From: Candidatus Methanoperedens sp.
GTDB taxonomy: Archaea > Halobacteriota > Methanosarcinia > Methanosarcinales > Methanoperedenaceae
NCBI GenBank assembly: GCA_012026835.1
Contig: VEPN01000005.1
Span: 1 to 64,000 of the forward strand
Length of the DNA: 64,000 nucleotides
Reading direction: 5' to 3'
In this document: positions 1 through 8,717 of the stretch, in pieces
How the letters are laid out: each line of letters opens with the position of its first letter
Numbering within the stretch: the stretch's first letter is position 1
Made by a program: the position numbers and the translations under genes
The notes under the pieces: generated by a model
Told to the model about the DNA's origin: nothing
The model's input: only the letters and a program-made list of their open reading frames with translations
Databases searched by the model: none

Positions 1-2
1 AT

Positions 3-263
3 GGAAGGCAGGAACAGGTTGGAATGTATCTGAGAAACCAGAACCTCAAAGACAAAACCTTCCCAGACTCCTGTAAGCTCAGACAGGAATGTGAACGAAT
101 ACATGGCCATATTAAAAATACAGTAAAATTCGACGTCAGGCGAATCAGGGAAGAAAGCAGGGAATTGTATTCGAAGTTTAATTTTGTTGCATATCAATTG
201 CTACTGCTTACGAATTTGCAGAACGGTATTAGACCTGCTAACGCCTTCGAAAATTATATTTAA
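3..263 (+). CDS. C-terminal fragment of a probable transposase
   Basis: The reading frame is open from the left edge (base 3), so the true start lies outside the window; an internal ATG sits at base 24. The visible tail of about 86 residues is basic and contains ERIHGHIKN followed by a run ending in FNFVAYQLLLLTNLQNG. That looks like the last helix of DDE-type transposases, in which an E residue closes the catalytic triad and a hydrophobic segment follows. This is recognition by eye of a short tail, so the insertion-sequence family is not assigned. No terminal inverted repeat was identified between here and the next gene. Confidence 0.4.
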   Translation, partial: GRQEQVGMYLRNQNLKDKTFPDSCKLRQECERIHGHIKNTVKFDVRRIREESRELYSKFNFVAYQLLLLTNLQNGIRPANAFENYI

Positions 264-517
264 CTGATTGATATAAATATAATGGAGCCTTTTGAAAATA
301 GCTTTTGCCATCGATATTTTTTAATAAAATATATGTTATTATAGTTCCGTTGAACCACAGAGCGGTATTATTTGGATTCAATTAGCCATTTTTTATTAAC
401 TTGTAGCATGTTTTTTATACGTTCGAAAAACTGGTCAAAATAGAAAAAGGATTTTTTGAGTTAATTGGATTCTCTCCCCGACAGGTAAACTTATTACCCC
501 GGCCTATTAATATTGAT

Positions 518-976
518 ATGATGAATGGTACGATTTTACCTGTAACCATAAAAGGTGTATTCCTGATCGAGAAAACGGGGGGGCCGGTACCGCTTGTGCT
601 GCTTGAGGACGGTGCAAAACGCATAATGCCTATATATATTGGCCTGTCCGAGGCAATATCCATCAACTCCGCGTTGAACCATGAAGTTCCCCCAAGACCA
701 ATGACACATGACCTTTTTATCTCGCTTCTTGAACAGACGTGCTCTAAGATTGAAAGTATTCTTATTGACGAATTGAACGACGGGATTTATTTTGCACGGA
801 TGTCAATTTCAATGGATGGAAGGCAGTTTGAACTGGATGCAAGACCGAGTGATTGCATAGCAATCGCACTGCGGTGCAGCGCTCCCATCAATGTAAGGGA
901 AAGCGTGCTTTCAGAAACCGCAATTGGGAAAGATGAGCTTGAAGGTATCCAGTCGCTTGATAATTTTCTTTCCTGA
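518..976 (+). CDS. Bifunctional nuclease domain (DUF151) protein
   Basis: This 152-residue protein matches the DUF151/BFN fold: an N-terminal strand ending in VFLIEKTGG, a PIYIGLSEA segment near residues 33-41 and the signature LDARPSDCIAIALR near residues 107-120. Members have been described with RNase and DNase activity, and the DNA/RNA substrate here is unknown. The start has two consecutive ATGs and no clear Shine-Dalgarno, so a leaderless or short-leader mRNA is plausible. It precedes xseA by about 60 bases on the same strand, so it may be cotranscribed with the exonuclease VII genes. The family assignment is firm; the role is inferred. Confidence 0.85.
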   Translation: MMNGTILPVTIKGVFLIEKTGGPVPLVLLEDGAKRIMPIYIGLSEAISINSALNHEVPPRPMTHDLFISLLEQTCSKIESILIDELNDGIYFARMSISMDGRQFELDARPSDCIAIALRCSAPINVRESVLSETAIGKDELEGIQSLDNFLS

Positions 977-1034
977 CCAATACTTTCGCATTGCTATAGT
1001 AAAGCAAATATCCTGATGGATATATTGTATAGCT

Positions 1035-2258
1035 ATGGTTCTTGAGGAAAAAGGCATTTATGGTGTGTATGAATTCACCCTGGCTGTAAAGAGAACCCTT
1101 ACAAATGGCCAGTTCTGCGATGTCTGGATAAGGGGGGAAATATCCAATTTTACAAACCATGGCTCAGGTCATCGCTATTTTACCCTGAAAGATAAAAGCA
1201 GCCAGCTTCAGTGTGTTATGTTCAAATGGTACGGCTCAAAACTGAGGTTTGAACTTGAACGCGGAATGAAGGTGATTGTATTCGGGGATATAGACGTATA
1301 CGAGTCTAAAGGTCAGTACCAGCTAAAAGTGAGGGACATCAGACCTGACGGTATCGGGGAACTCTATAAGGCCTACGAGCAACTAAAGAACAAACTGGCA
1401 CTTGAGGGTTTATTCTCACCTGTCCATAAAAAGCCCCTTCCAAAATTCCCTTGTAAGATCGGTGTGGCAACATCGCCCACAGGAGCAGTTCTTCACGACA
1501 TATTAACTGTCTTGAAAAGGCGATGCCCCTTGAATGTACTGTTTATTCCAACAGTAGTGCAGGGAGAGCAGGCGGCCAGGAGCATCGTCTGCTCGATTGA
1601 GGCGCTTAATAAGGCTGATGTGGATTTAATTATTCTTGGAAGGGGCGGTGGTTCTATAGAAGACCTGTGGGCTTTCAATGAAGAACCTGTCGCAAGGGCT
1701 ATTTTCAATTCAAATATCCCGATTATATCAGCCGTCGGACATGAGACTGATTACACGATTGCTGATTTTGTGGCTGATGTCCGTGCCCCGACACCGTCGG
1801 CAGCAGCAGAGATCGCGGTTCCTGACAGGCAGGAACTGCTCAACCGGGTATGCAGGTCAAGAGATAGATTGATCCAGTATCAGGGACGCCGGATAAATGA
1901 TAATATATCTTGTCTTCTGGAACTAAAAAAAGGTATAGAGCCGCGTATATTATTTGATAGACTGGCCAATAACATGCAATACATAGATGAGATGACCCAG
2001 AGGCAGATATCGGGCATCAGGAGGATAATTGAGAGTAAAAATACTTTGTTCAAGGCCAATGCAGGAAGGCTTAATGCAGTCAGCCCGCTTGGGACTCTCT
2101 CAAGGGGTTACAGCATAGCAGTGAGAATGCCAGATAATATCGTTATCCGCAGCATCAACGATGTGAAGGAAAAGGATGTTATCCAGGTTATTGTAACGGA
2201 TGGAAAAATCAAATGCTGTGTAAGCGATAAAGAGGAGGGATATGGAAACCAGCTTTGA
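1035..2258 (+). CDS. xseA: Exodeoxyribonuclease VII large subunit
   Basis: XseA is the catalytic subunit of exonuclease VII, which degrades single-stranded DNA from both ends to oligonucleotides. An N-terminal OB fold (about residues 1-100, with the VWIRGEISNF segment) is followed by the catalytic domain with GRGGGSIEDLW (about 202-212), GHETDYTIADF (about 234-244) and APTPSAAAE (about 252-260). The 407-residue length is close to the usual 400-450. It overlaps xseB by 17 bases, so the two are translationally coupled. The enzyme is mainly bacterial, with copies in some methanogen-related archaea, so an ancient transfer is likely. Confidence 0.96.
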   Translation: MVLEEKGIYGVYEFTLAVKRTLTNGQFCDVWIRGEISNFTNHGSGHRYFTLKDKSSQLQCVMFKWYGSKLRFELERGMKVIVFGDIDVYESKGQYQLKVRDIRPDGIGELYKAYEQLKNKLALEGLFSPVHKKPLPKFPCKIGVATSPTGAVLHDILTVLKRRCPLNVLFIPTVVQGEQAARSIVCSIEALNKADVDLIILGRGGGSIEDLWAFNEEPVARAIFNSNIPIISAVGHETDYTIADFVADVRAPTPSAAAEIAVPDRQELLNRVCRSRDRLIQYQGRRINDNISCLLELKKGIEPRILFDRLANNMQYIDEMTQRQISGIRRIIESKNTLFKANAGRLNAVSPLGTLSRGYSIAVRMPDNIVIRSINDVKEKDVIQVIVTDGKIKCCVSDKEEGYGNQL

Positions 2259-2481
2259 AGAGACACTGTTGGAGCTTGAAAATATTGTAGAAAAACTTGA
2301 AAACGGACAGCTTCCCCTGGATGAAAGCCTTGTGCTTTTTGAGAGGGGAATAAAATTGGCAAGGGAATGTGAAATACAATTAAAGAATGCCCAACAGAGA
2401 GTGGAAATGTTGAAACAGGAGGATAATGAATTAAGACCAGAGCTTTTTGAGATAAAGGAAAACAGCACACTGGAAAAATAA
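2242..2481 (+). CDS. xseB: Exodeoxyribonuclease VII small subunit
   Basis: A 79-residue helical protein with the XseB pattern: FEETLLELENIVEKLENG followed by LPLDESLVLFERGIKLA. XseB binds the C-terminal region of XseA in several copies and is needed for nuclease activity. The ATG is inside the 3' end of xseA and is preceded by a strong GAGGAGG ribosome site (about 2232-2238), which fixes the start. The C-terminal tail after residue 60 is acidic and variable, as is usual for the family. Its pairing with xseA makes the assignment secure. Confidence 0.95.
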   Translation: METSFEETLLELENIVEKLENGQLPLDESLVLFERGIKLARECEIQLKNAQQRVEMLKQEDNELRPELFEIKENSTLEK

Positions 2482-2549
2482 AAAACCACTCGCAAACCCA
2501 GTGTTTTCAGTTATATTAGCAAAACTATAAATAAGGTACAAAACATATA

Positions 2550-3455
2550 ATGGAAACTGAGACAATGAAAAAGGGTCGCGTATCTACTGGTATTTATGGT
2601 CTTGATGAACTGATAAACGAAGGTTTCCGGGAAAATACTATTAATATTGTCCGCGGAGGTACAGGCGTCGGGAAAACAACCTTTGCATTACAATATTCCC
2701 TGTTCGGGCTCAATCGTGATGAAAAAGTGTTATATGTTTCTTTTGAGATGTCGCAGGAGCAGATTATCCGTGATTCCAGGGACATAGGATGGAAAGATAT
2801 TGAATATCATATCGAAAAAGGAAATCTAAAAGTAATCCATCTTTTTGGAGAGGATCTCACTTTCCCTTCCCTTGATATTGCAGAGATGGTCAGGAAAACA
2901 ATGCCTGATAAGGACATGAGAATAGTTATTGATCCTTTAACATACCCGACCTTTTATTCCGAGAAGGAGAAACGAAAATCCCTTAGCACCATATTCCAGG
3001 ATTTGCGTACACTGGGAACTGCTGTAATCGTGCTCGAAGAACCCGCAGACGGCAATCATGTAAATGAGGGATCGGCCATGCCACTTTATCTGGCTGATAC
3101 TGTAATACACCTCCAGAACCTTGGTTTTGGTGAGATGTATGACAGGACACTACGGATCATGAAACACCGCGGTTCAAAGCATGGCGAGGGGCTTTATCCA
3201 TATTCGATTGAGAACGGGCTTGGGATTGTGATCCATACCTCGGAAAAACAGGTGGAGAGGATAAGACCAAAAAATAAATTCGATGATAAATTCGTCGAAG
3301 CCATCGAGAAAACCAAACATATGGGAATTTCAGGCGAACGATTATCAGCGAGGATGGAATCTTTAAGGAAGAACTGGACTAGCGATGAGGACCCGTCACA
3401 GATCCTTAAGCTTGTTATAAAGGAAGAAACCAGAGGATATGGAAAAAAGACTTGA
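2550..3455 (+). CDS. Single-domain KaiC/RecA-like ATPase
   Basis: A 301-residue RecA-superfamily ATPase of the archaeal KaiC-like type. The N-terminal GIYGLDELINEGF segment precedes Walker A GGTGVGKTT (about residues 36-44) and Walker B near residues 126-131 (IVIDPL). There is one KaiC domain, unlike the double-domain cyanobacterial clock protein. The last 60 residues are charged and helical. Such proteins act as signalling or regulatory ATPases, and the target is unknown. Two ATGs (2550 and 2565) could be the start. The next gene, encoding a roadblock-like protein, overlaps its 3' end by 17 bases, so a physical partnership is likely. Confidence 0.85.
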   Translation: METETMKKGRVSTGIYGLDELINEGFRENTINIVRGGTGVGKTTFALQYSLFGLNRDEKVLYVSFEMSQEQIIRDSRDIGWKDIEYHIEKGNLKVIHLFGEDLTFPSLDIAEMVRKTMPDKDMRIVIDPLTYPTFYSEKEKRKSLSTIFQDLRTLGTAVIVLEEPADGNHVNEGSAMPLYLADTVIHLQNLGFGEMYDRTLRIMKHRGSKHGEGLYPYSIENGLGIVIHTSEKQVERIRPKNKFDDKFVEAIEKTKHMGISGERLSARMESLRKNWTSDEDPSQILKLVIKEETRGYGKKT

Positions 3456-3792
3456 TGAGACCCTGGATGAGTTATACCAGATAGAAGGGATCGAGGCTTG
3501 CATACTCTACAGGATAGATGGTGTTCCTGTTTCTCTCAGGGTGCCGGGATACAGGGAGCATCTCATGGAGACCATGTTCTGGCTTGAAAAGCATATCAGG
3601 CAGGTACTAAGGGAGATGAACAGGGAAGGATTGCAGGAGACGATTTTTTATTTCCGGAAGAACAGGATTATGATAGCCCCGTCATCAAAATCAACAGTGC
3701 TTGTGGCTATTACGGAGGCGGAATCAAACCAGCAGCTCACTTCGCTGGAAATGCGCCGTGCAACGAAGAATATCAGGGATTGTGTTGCATAG
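3439..3792 (+). CDS. Roadblock/LC7-like small protein
   Basis: This 117-residue alpha/beta protein starts with a helix (LDETLDELYQIEGIEACILY), then strand-turn patterns (DGVPVSLRVPG), a long amphipathic helix and C-terminal strands (RIMIAPSSKSTVLVAITEA). The arrangement fits the roadblock/LC7 fold used as a dimeric platform for GTPases and other NTPases. The ATG lies within the 3' end of the KaiC-like gene and has GAGGAT just upstream, so the two are probably cotranslated. By analogy with MglB-type partners it may regulate the KaiC-like ATPase. The fold assignment is by pattern only. Confidence 0.6.
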   Translation: MEKRLDETLDELYQIEGIEACILYRIDGVPVSLRVPGYREHLMETMFWLEKHIRQVLREMNREGLQETIFYFRKNRIMIAPSSKSTVLVAITEAESNQQLTSLEMRRATKNIRDCVA

Positions 3793-3890
3793 AGTGTAAT
3801 ATACATGATAATTATGTAGCGAAAAATATATATTCTTTCAGTAACATGTTTTTATAGTATATCGATGAATGAAGGATATAATGGAGGCAC

Positions 3891-5264
3891 ATGGAATCCA
3901 TCACTTTTTTTAGTAATAAAAAAGATCACAGACAGGCGGCAGAAGATATAATCCAGCAGGCGCACAAGCGCCTGGATTTTGAGCCAAACCTTGCCCTCTT
4001 TTACGCCACGTTAAAATATAATGGAAAATACCAGGCTATGCTTGATATGTTTAATGAGGAGTACGGGAATATTCCTCAGATTGGTGCTTCAGTGGACGGC
4101 ATGATTTATCCGGATGACATGAGAACGGACGGGGCAGCCCTTGTGCTATGCAGGGACGAAGATGCAAAGATACGGGTGGACGGGGTAAAAGAAAAAGGAG
4201 CAATTAATTCTGCAGAAAAGCTTGCAAAAAAGATAAAGTGTGAAAACGGTGCAGTTGTACTTCATTTTCCTTTGATGTATGTACCTGATGCCCTCAAATG
4301 TACTGAATCATTCGCAAAAGGATTGTATTACAGTAAAAGATGCAAGGGAGCGGATAAAGAAAAACAGAAAGGATATGCAGAGAAATTAGCTGACTATTGC
4401 GACAGGGAAAATATATTCTACCTTCCGCCGACTATCCTGAATATATTTGCAAAACAAACAAGCTACAAAGTCCCGATAATAGGGATTAACGTAATGCATA
4501 CCCAGGTCAGGTTCAATTCCCCCCGCATATTCTGTAATTTCAAAGATATTGATGGCGGCATTGCAGCTCTGACAATAGAGAAAAAGGGTGTGGGCGCTGT
4601 TTATGATGATATCTTCCCGGATAAGGGAAAAACCCTTGAGGAAACAAAGCGCATAGTGAACAGGGAATTCACTGTTATCAAGGAATTTAATGCGAATTTT
4701 GAGAAGAATATACTTGTCTCTCTGGATAATATGCCGCCATTAGAGGCTGTGAAGAACTTAATATACACATCTGAAAATAAAAATGACGACCTTCTAAAGC
4801 ATCTTGATAAAGGTGCATATAAACTATACAGGCCATATGTGCTTCTATTTTTTAATAAAAAAACAAATGGTGCTTTTGTTCTTGGAATAGGATCATATTA
4901 TCCATTTGATTTATTTCCTTTTTTTGTAGATATTTCAGATTATTCAGAAGATGTGGCCCTTGCATACGCATTGGTAGATGGTAAATTCAATGCATTTACT
5001 TCAAGTTTAGATAATCTTAGAAGTAGTAATGGAAAGTTTGTTTGTTTTTTCATTGATGTAGGTGTGGCATCAGCATTTGGAGAAAAAATTTTTGAATACA
5101 AGGATAAAACAAAAAAATTAGCAGGGAAAAATTATTTTGGGATTTTGTCAGCAACACCCTCAGCTTATATACCGCCTGAATTCCAGCTAAGGAATTACTT
5201 ATCCGAGTCATCGAATAATACATTTTTTATGACCGGCGGGACAAACGCTTGCCTGGAAATTTAA
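3891..5264 (+). CDS. FIST-domain sensor-like protein
   Basis: A 457-residue soluble protein that resembles FIST N and C domain proteins, which are small-ligand sensory modules. The first 250 residues carry the N-domain pattern (ALFYATLKYNG, then IPQIGASVDGMIYPD near residues 60-75), and the C domain follows with LYRPYVLLFFNKK and GILSATPSAYIPPEFQL near the end. A GGAGG at 3883-3887 supports the ATG at 3891. The 3' third (about 4790-5160) is more AT-rich than the 5' part. It follows the KaiC-like/roadblock pair on the same strand after about 100 bases and may be their input. It converges with the next gene with a 4-base overlap of stop codons. Confidence 0.7.
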   Translation: MESITFFSNKKDHRQAAEDIIQQAHKRLDFEPNLALFYATLKYNGKYQAMLDMFNEEYGNIPQIGASVDGMIYPDDMRTDGAALVLCRDEDAKIRVDGVKEKGAINSAEKLAKKIKCENGAVVLHFPLMYVPDALKCTESFAKGLYYSKRCKGADKEKQKGYAEKLADYCDRENIFYLPPTILNIFAKQTSYKVPIIGINVMHTQVRFNSPRIFCNFKDIDGGIAALTIEKKGVGAVYDDIFPDKGKTLEETKRIVNREFTVIKEFNANFEKNILVSLDNMPPLEAVKNLIYTSENKNDDLLKHLDKGAYKLYRPYVLLFFNKKTNGAFVLGIGSYYPFDLFPFFVDISDYSEDVALAYALVDGKFNAFTSSLDNLRSSNGKFVCFFIDVGVASAFGEKIFEYKDKTKKLAGKNYFGILSATPSAYIPPEFQLRNYLSESSNNTFFMTGGTNACLEI

Positions 5265-6262
5265 AAAAAGGCGCTAAGCCCCAATGATATTACAGAGAAT
5301 TTAATAGTTGTACCTATACCTTTAAGAGCTTTTAAATCTCCCATGTCTAAAATCCAGTTCTTTCTGTACATATGATGAAAAGTATTTTTCAAAAAATAGA
5401 GAAACGGAAGCACCATAACTAACAGCCCATAACCAAATAAACCCAATGTAAGAGGATTCAGCAGAACCAGATAAAATAGTATCATGAACCAGCAGGAGTA
5501 TCTTACAAGTTGTGAGGGTAAAAAAACCACACCAAGGGTTTTCAGACCTGCTTCCCTGTCTCCAGATATATCTTTTAAATCTTTTAATAATAATCCAGAA
5601 ATGCTAAAGAAAAAGAAAGCTATTGATATTATTACTCCGGTTAAATTAAGATCAGAATATATAAGCCATATACTTAATGTATAGAAAGGACATGCAATGC
5701 CATAAGTAATTAGTTCACTTATATAATGGTCTTTCAATCTAAATCCAATTACTTTTTTGAAAACTAAATTATCTGAATACCACCATGTAAGAAATGCCCA
5801 TATAGAAAAGAATATGTAAATTGGTTTATTGAATTCCAACGATAAATAATATGCCAGCAGTATTGAACATACATAAAGAAAGACCGAAATAATCTGAGCT
5901 ATCCTATATACATTGATATCCTGTGTTAGAATCGTTTTTTTTCCAGCAGCCATATCTTCTTTTAGATCATTGCAATGGTTCCATAAATTAGAACCAAAGC
6001 TTGATAAAAGCGTAAGAACTATTCCCGCAAATAGAAGATATATATCAAAATTATAAAAATTATTATTTGATATTAAAAACAGGGATATTGAAAAGATAGG
6101 TAGTGGTGAAACTATTGAAGGGGGTGTTGCACATAACTTTAATAGTTCCACATATTTCTTAAACCACATTTCAAAGCTATTAAGCGAACTGAAGATGTAC
6201 TTTCTTAAACATCTCTTCTGCTCTCTTTTCTTCTTCTTTTCTCTGTTTATTATTTCTCTCAT
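5261..6262 (-). CDS. UbiA-family membrane prenyltransferase, AT-rich
   Basis: A 333-residue integral membrane protein with about eight or nine hydrophobic segments and both aspartate motifs of the UbiA superfamily: NHCNDLKED (residues 95-103) and DLKDISGDREAG (about 228-239). These bind the Mg-pyrophosphate of an isoprenyl donor. The acceptor cannot be told; quinone, heme-like and archaeal lipid substrates are possible. The N-terminus is a lysine/arginine-rich extension of about 25 residues. The gene is visibly richer in A+T than its neighbours, which suggests transfer. It is distinct from the second UbiA gene at 20.8-21.7 kb. Confidence 0.8.
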   Translation of the reverse strand: MREIINREKKKKREQKRCLRKYIFSSLNSFEMWFKKYVELLKLCATPPSIVSPLPIFSISLFLISNNNFYNFDIYLLFAGIVLTLLSSFGSNLWNHCNDLKEDMAAGKKTILTQDINVYRIAQIISVFLYVCSILLAYYLSLEFNKPIYIFFSIWAFLTWWYSDNLVFKKVIGFRLKDHYISELITYGIACPFYTLSIWLIYSDLNLTGVIISIAFFFFSISGLLLKDLKDISGDREAGLKTLGVVFLPSQLVRYSCWFMILFYLVLLNPLTLGLFGYGLLVMVLPFLYFLKNTFHHMYRKNWILDMGDLKALKGIGTTIKFSVISLGLSAFF

Positions 6263-6426
6263 TCTTCATCTGTTTCACATCCTTTTATCCAGCCCTTAAA
6301 GGGCAAACACTCCTATGTTTTACGAGGATATAAAATATTAATAAATATAATTAATAAACAATATTTAGAAACGTTGTTAAGAAACTCCATACTGTATTAT
6401 TATTTATACGAATATTGACTTAATAC

Positions 6427-6639
6427 ATGCTCATGACAAAAATGGGTGAAGTAACAGATAAGATTCTTGAATACCTAAATGAGTCCGAAAACTTAACTTT
6501 AAAGGAAGTAAAGAAAAGGGTACCAGCAGCAAATAAGGATATCCTTGATTTCATGGAGATTTCCGGGCTGATTGAGCAAAAAAAAGGCGCGGCCAGCATA
6601 ACAAAGTTGGGAATTGAACTTTTAAAAGTAGAGCATTAG
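6427..6639 (+). CDS. Small winged-helix protein
   Basis: A 70-residue protein that fits one winged helix-turn-helix: helix KILEYLNESENLTLKEVKKR, recognition-helix region NKDILDFMEISGLIEQKKG and a wing (AASITKLGIELL). It is likely a DNA-binding regulator or a small partner protein. ATGs at 6427 and 6433 are both possible. A TATTATTTATA-like promoter lies about 25 bases upstream, which would give a nearly leaderless mRNA. It stands alone before ruvB, with about 70 bases between them. No target can be named. Confidence 0.6.
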   Translation: MLMTKMGEVTDKILEYLNESENLTLKEVKKRVPAANKDILDFMEISGLIEQKKGAASITKLGIELLKVEH

Positions 6640-6711
6640 GCCGCAGTACCAGGTTTTAAGGAAAGCTTTAAAGGAGTGGAGATTCTTTTATTGCTTGGAA
6701 TTAAATAAGTC

Positions 6712-7749
6712 ATGGAAGAAAAAATAATCAAACAGGAGCGGATAACATCGCCTGCTCCCCTCAAAGAAGAAAAACAGGACATTAACATCCGGCCAGGCAG
6801 GCTTGATGAATTTATAGGGCAGGATGCCCTCAAGGAATCGCTCAGGATATTTATCGAAGCCTCAAAGAAAAGGGGCGAACCCCTTGAACACATTTTATTT
6901 TCAGGGCCCCCGGGTCTTGGTAAAACAACGCTTGCGTATATCCTTGCAAATGAGATGGGGACTGCAATTAAAAGCACTTCAGGTCCTGTGCTTGAGAAGC
7001 CGGGAGACCTGGCTGCCATGCTTACAGCCTTAAAAAAAGGCGATGTGCTCTTTATAGATGAGATCCACCGACTTAATCCTGTCATCGAGGAAATCCTGTA
7101 CCCTGCAATGGAGGATTTCGAGATTGATGTCATGATTGGTGAAGGACCAAGCGCAAGGTCGATAAAACTAAATCTTGAACATTTTACGCTTGTGGGTGCT
7201 ACCACAAAAGTAGGTTTACTGGGTTCACCTTTCAGGGACAGGTTCGGCCTCATCGCCAGGCTTAACCTGTATGAAGTTTCGCAGCTTGTAGAGGTGGTAA
7301 AAAGGACGGCTTCCATCCTGCATGTACCTGTAACCCCGGATGGAGCAGAGGAAATAGCGAAACGCAGCCGCGGGACACCCAGGATCGCCAACAGACTGCT
7401 TCGGCGCATAAGGGATTTTGCAATTGTAAGAGCAAAGGGAGAGATAACGCGGGATGTTGCGGATGATGCCCTGGCGATCCTGGGAATCGATAAGCTGGGG
7501 CTTGATGATCTTGACAGGCGGATACTTGGGGTCATAGCTTTTGATTTCGGAGGCGGCCCTGTCGGTGTCAAGACGATTGCAATATCGGTAGGCGAAGAGG
7601 TCAGGACTATCGAGGAAGTCTACGAACCCTATCTCATCCAGGTGGGATTCATTAAAAGAACACCGCAGGGAAGGGAAACAACGCCTGCTGCCAAAATGCA
7701 TTTAAAAACAGGGGATAAATATGGAAAACCAAATACTCTGGCTGAATAA
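6712..7749 (+). CDS. ruvB: Holliday junction branch migration ATPase RuvB
   Basis: A full-length bacterial-type RuvB of 345 residues. In order: the [15 protein letters not shown] entry segment, Walker [10 protein letters not shown] (about residues 66-74), Walker B DEIHRLNP (about 117-124), sensor [20 protein letters not shown] (about 160-178) and the C-terminal winged-helix domain ending in [16 protein letters not shown]. In bacteria RuvB is a hexameric motor that moves Holliday junctions with RuvA, and RuvC cuts them. Archaea normally use Hjc/Hjm instead, so this copy was probably acquired. Neither ruvA nor ruvC is in the window. The 3' end overlaps the next gene by 29 bases. Confidence 0.96.
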   Translation: MEEKIIKQERITSPAPLKEEKQDINIRPGRLDEFIGQDALKESLRIFIEASKKRGEPLEHILFSGPPGLGKTTLAYILANEMGTAIKSTSGPVLEKPGDLAAMLTALKKGDVLFIDEIHRLNPVIEEILYPAMEDFEIDVMIGEGPSARSIKLNLEHFTLVGATTKVGLLGSPFRDRFGLIARLNLYEVSQLVEVVKRTASILHVPVTPDGAEEIAKRSRGTPRIANRLLRRIRDFAIVRAKGEITRDVADDALAILGIDKLGLDDLDRRILGVIAFDFGGGPVGVKTIAISVGEEVRTIEEVYEPYLIQVGFIKRTPQGRETTPAAKMHLKTGDKYGKPNTLAE

Positions 7750-8707
7750 AAAAGAAGTTGAATCGCTTCTGGACATGCGAGGGACTCTCAAGGCCGTGGA
7801 AGAAGCTTTCAGGCAGCACGGCCTTAAAAAAGTGCAGATACCTTCAAAACTGTATCTTTTTTTCAAAAAACACAACGGCGATCTTCGGACGATGCCTGCA
7901 TATCTTGAAGAACAGGACATTGCGGGTGTCAAGATAGTCAATGTCCATCCCGATAACCCGGGAATAGGTCTTCCCACGGTAATGGCCCTCGTGATCCTTA
8001 ATTCAACTACAACAGGTGCGCCTGTTGCAGTAATGGACGGCACTTTCCTGACAGACATGAGAACCGGGGCAGCAGGTGGGATAGCAGTCAAATATCTTGC
8101 GCGAAAAAATTCAAAGACAGTCGGATTCGTTGGAACCGGGAACCAGGCCAGGGCGCAGCTCCTTGCGATAAATGAAATAATCGAAATAGACCATATAAAA
8201 GCATTCAGCATATCTGAGAAAAGCAACATTGCTTTTAAGCAGGATATGGAAAAAAAGCTCAATTGCGAAATAAGCATAAAAAAAGGCATTAAGGAAGTCT
8301 GCGACTGCGATATCCTTGTTACGACAACCCCATCGAGAGGGCCTATTATAATGAACGAATGGGTGTCAGAAGGAACCCACATAAATGCGATAGGGGCCGA
8401 TGCTCCAGGGAAAGAAGAACTTGATCCGCTGATATTGAAGCGCGCAAAGATAATAGTTGATGACGTCCCGCAGGCCTCCCATTCGGGCGAGATTAATGTT
8501 CCTTTATCAGCAGGATTGATAACTGCAAAGGATATTCTTGGAGAACTGGGCGAGGTGATGACGGGCATGAAAAAAGCCAGGATAAAGGATTCCGACATCA
8601 CAATATTTGATTCAACAGGTCTTGCGATACAGGATGTTGCGACTGCGAATCTTGTGTACCAGAGAGCCCTTGAAGAAAATGTGGGTATCAAGTTGCAGCA
8701 ATTTTAA
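7721..8707 (+). CDS. Alanine dehydrogenase / ornithine cyclodeaminase family protein
   Basis: This 328-residue protein belongs to the mu-crystallin/ornithine cyclodeaminase family. Landmarks are [10 protein letters not shown] near residue 40, the lysine-bearing [12 protein letters not shown] (about residue 70), [17 protein letters not shown] (about 107-123) and the Rossmann motif [13 protein letters not shown] (about 136-148). In archaea this family includes an NAD-dependent alanine dehydrogenase, and that is the preferred reading. Ornithine cyclodeaminase, or a tauropine/imino-acid reductase activity, cannot be excluded. The start codon is inside ruvB with a GGGGAT site before it, so translation is coupled to ruvB although the functions look unrelated. 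Confidence 0.85.
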   Translation: MENQILWLNKKEVESLLDMRGTLKAVEEAFRQHGLKKVQIPSKLYLFFKKHNGDLRTMPAYLEEQDIAGVKIVNVHPDNPGIGLPTVMALVILNSTTTGAPVAVMDGTFLTDMRTGAAGGIAVKYLARKNSKTVGFVGTGNQARAQLLAINEIIEIDHIKAFSISEKSNIAFKQDMEKKLNCEISIKKGIKEVCDCDILVTTTPSRGPIIMNEWVSEGTHINAIGADAPGKEELDPLILKRAKIIVDDVPQASHSGEINVPLSAGLITAKDILGELGEVMTGMKKARIKDSDITIFDSTGLAIQDVATANLVYQRALEENVGIKLQQF

Positions 8708-8717
8708 CTGACCCTTT

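Noticed and set aside
6636-8691. Long minus-strand ORFs opposite ruvB and the alanine dehydrogenase-like gene
   Set aside because: They are Ser/Pro-rich shadow frames; the plus strand has clear family motifs.
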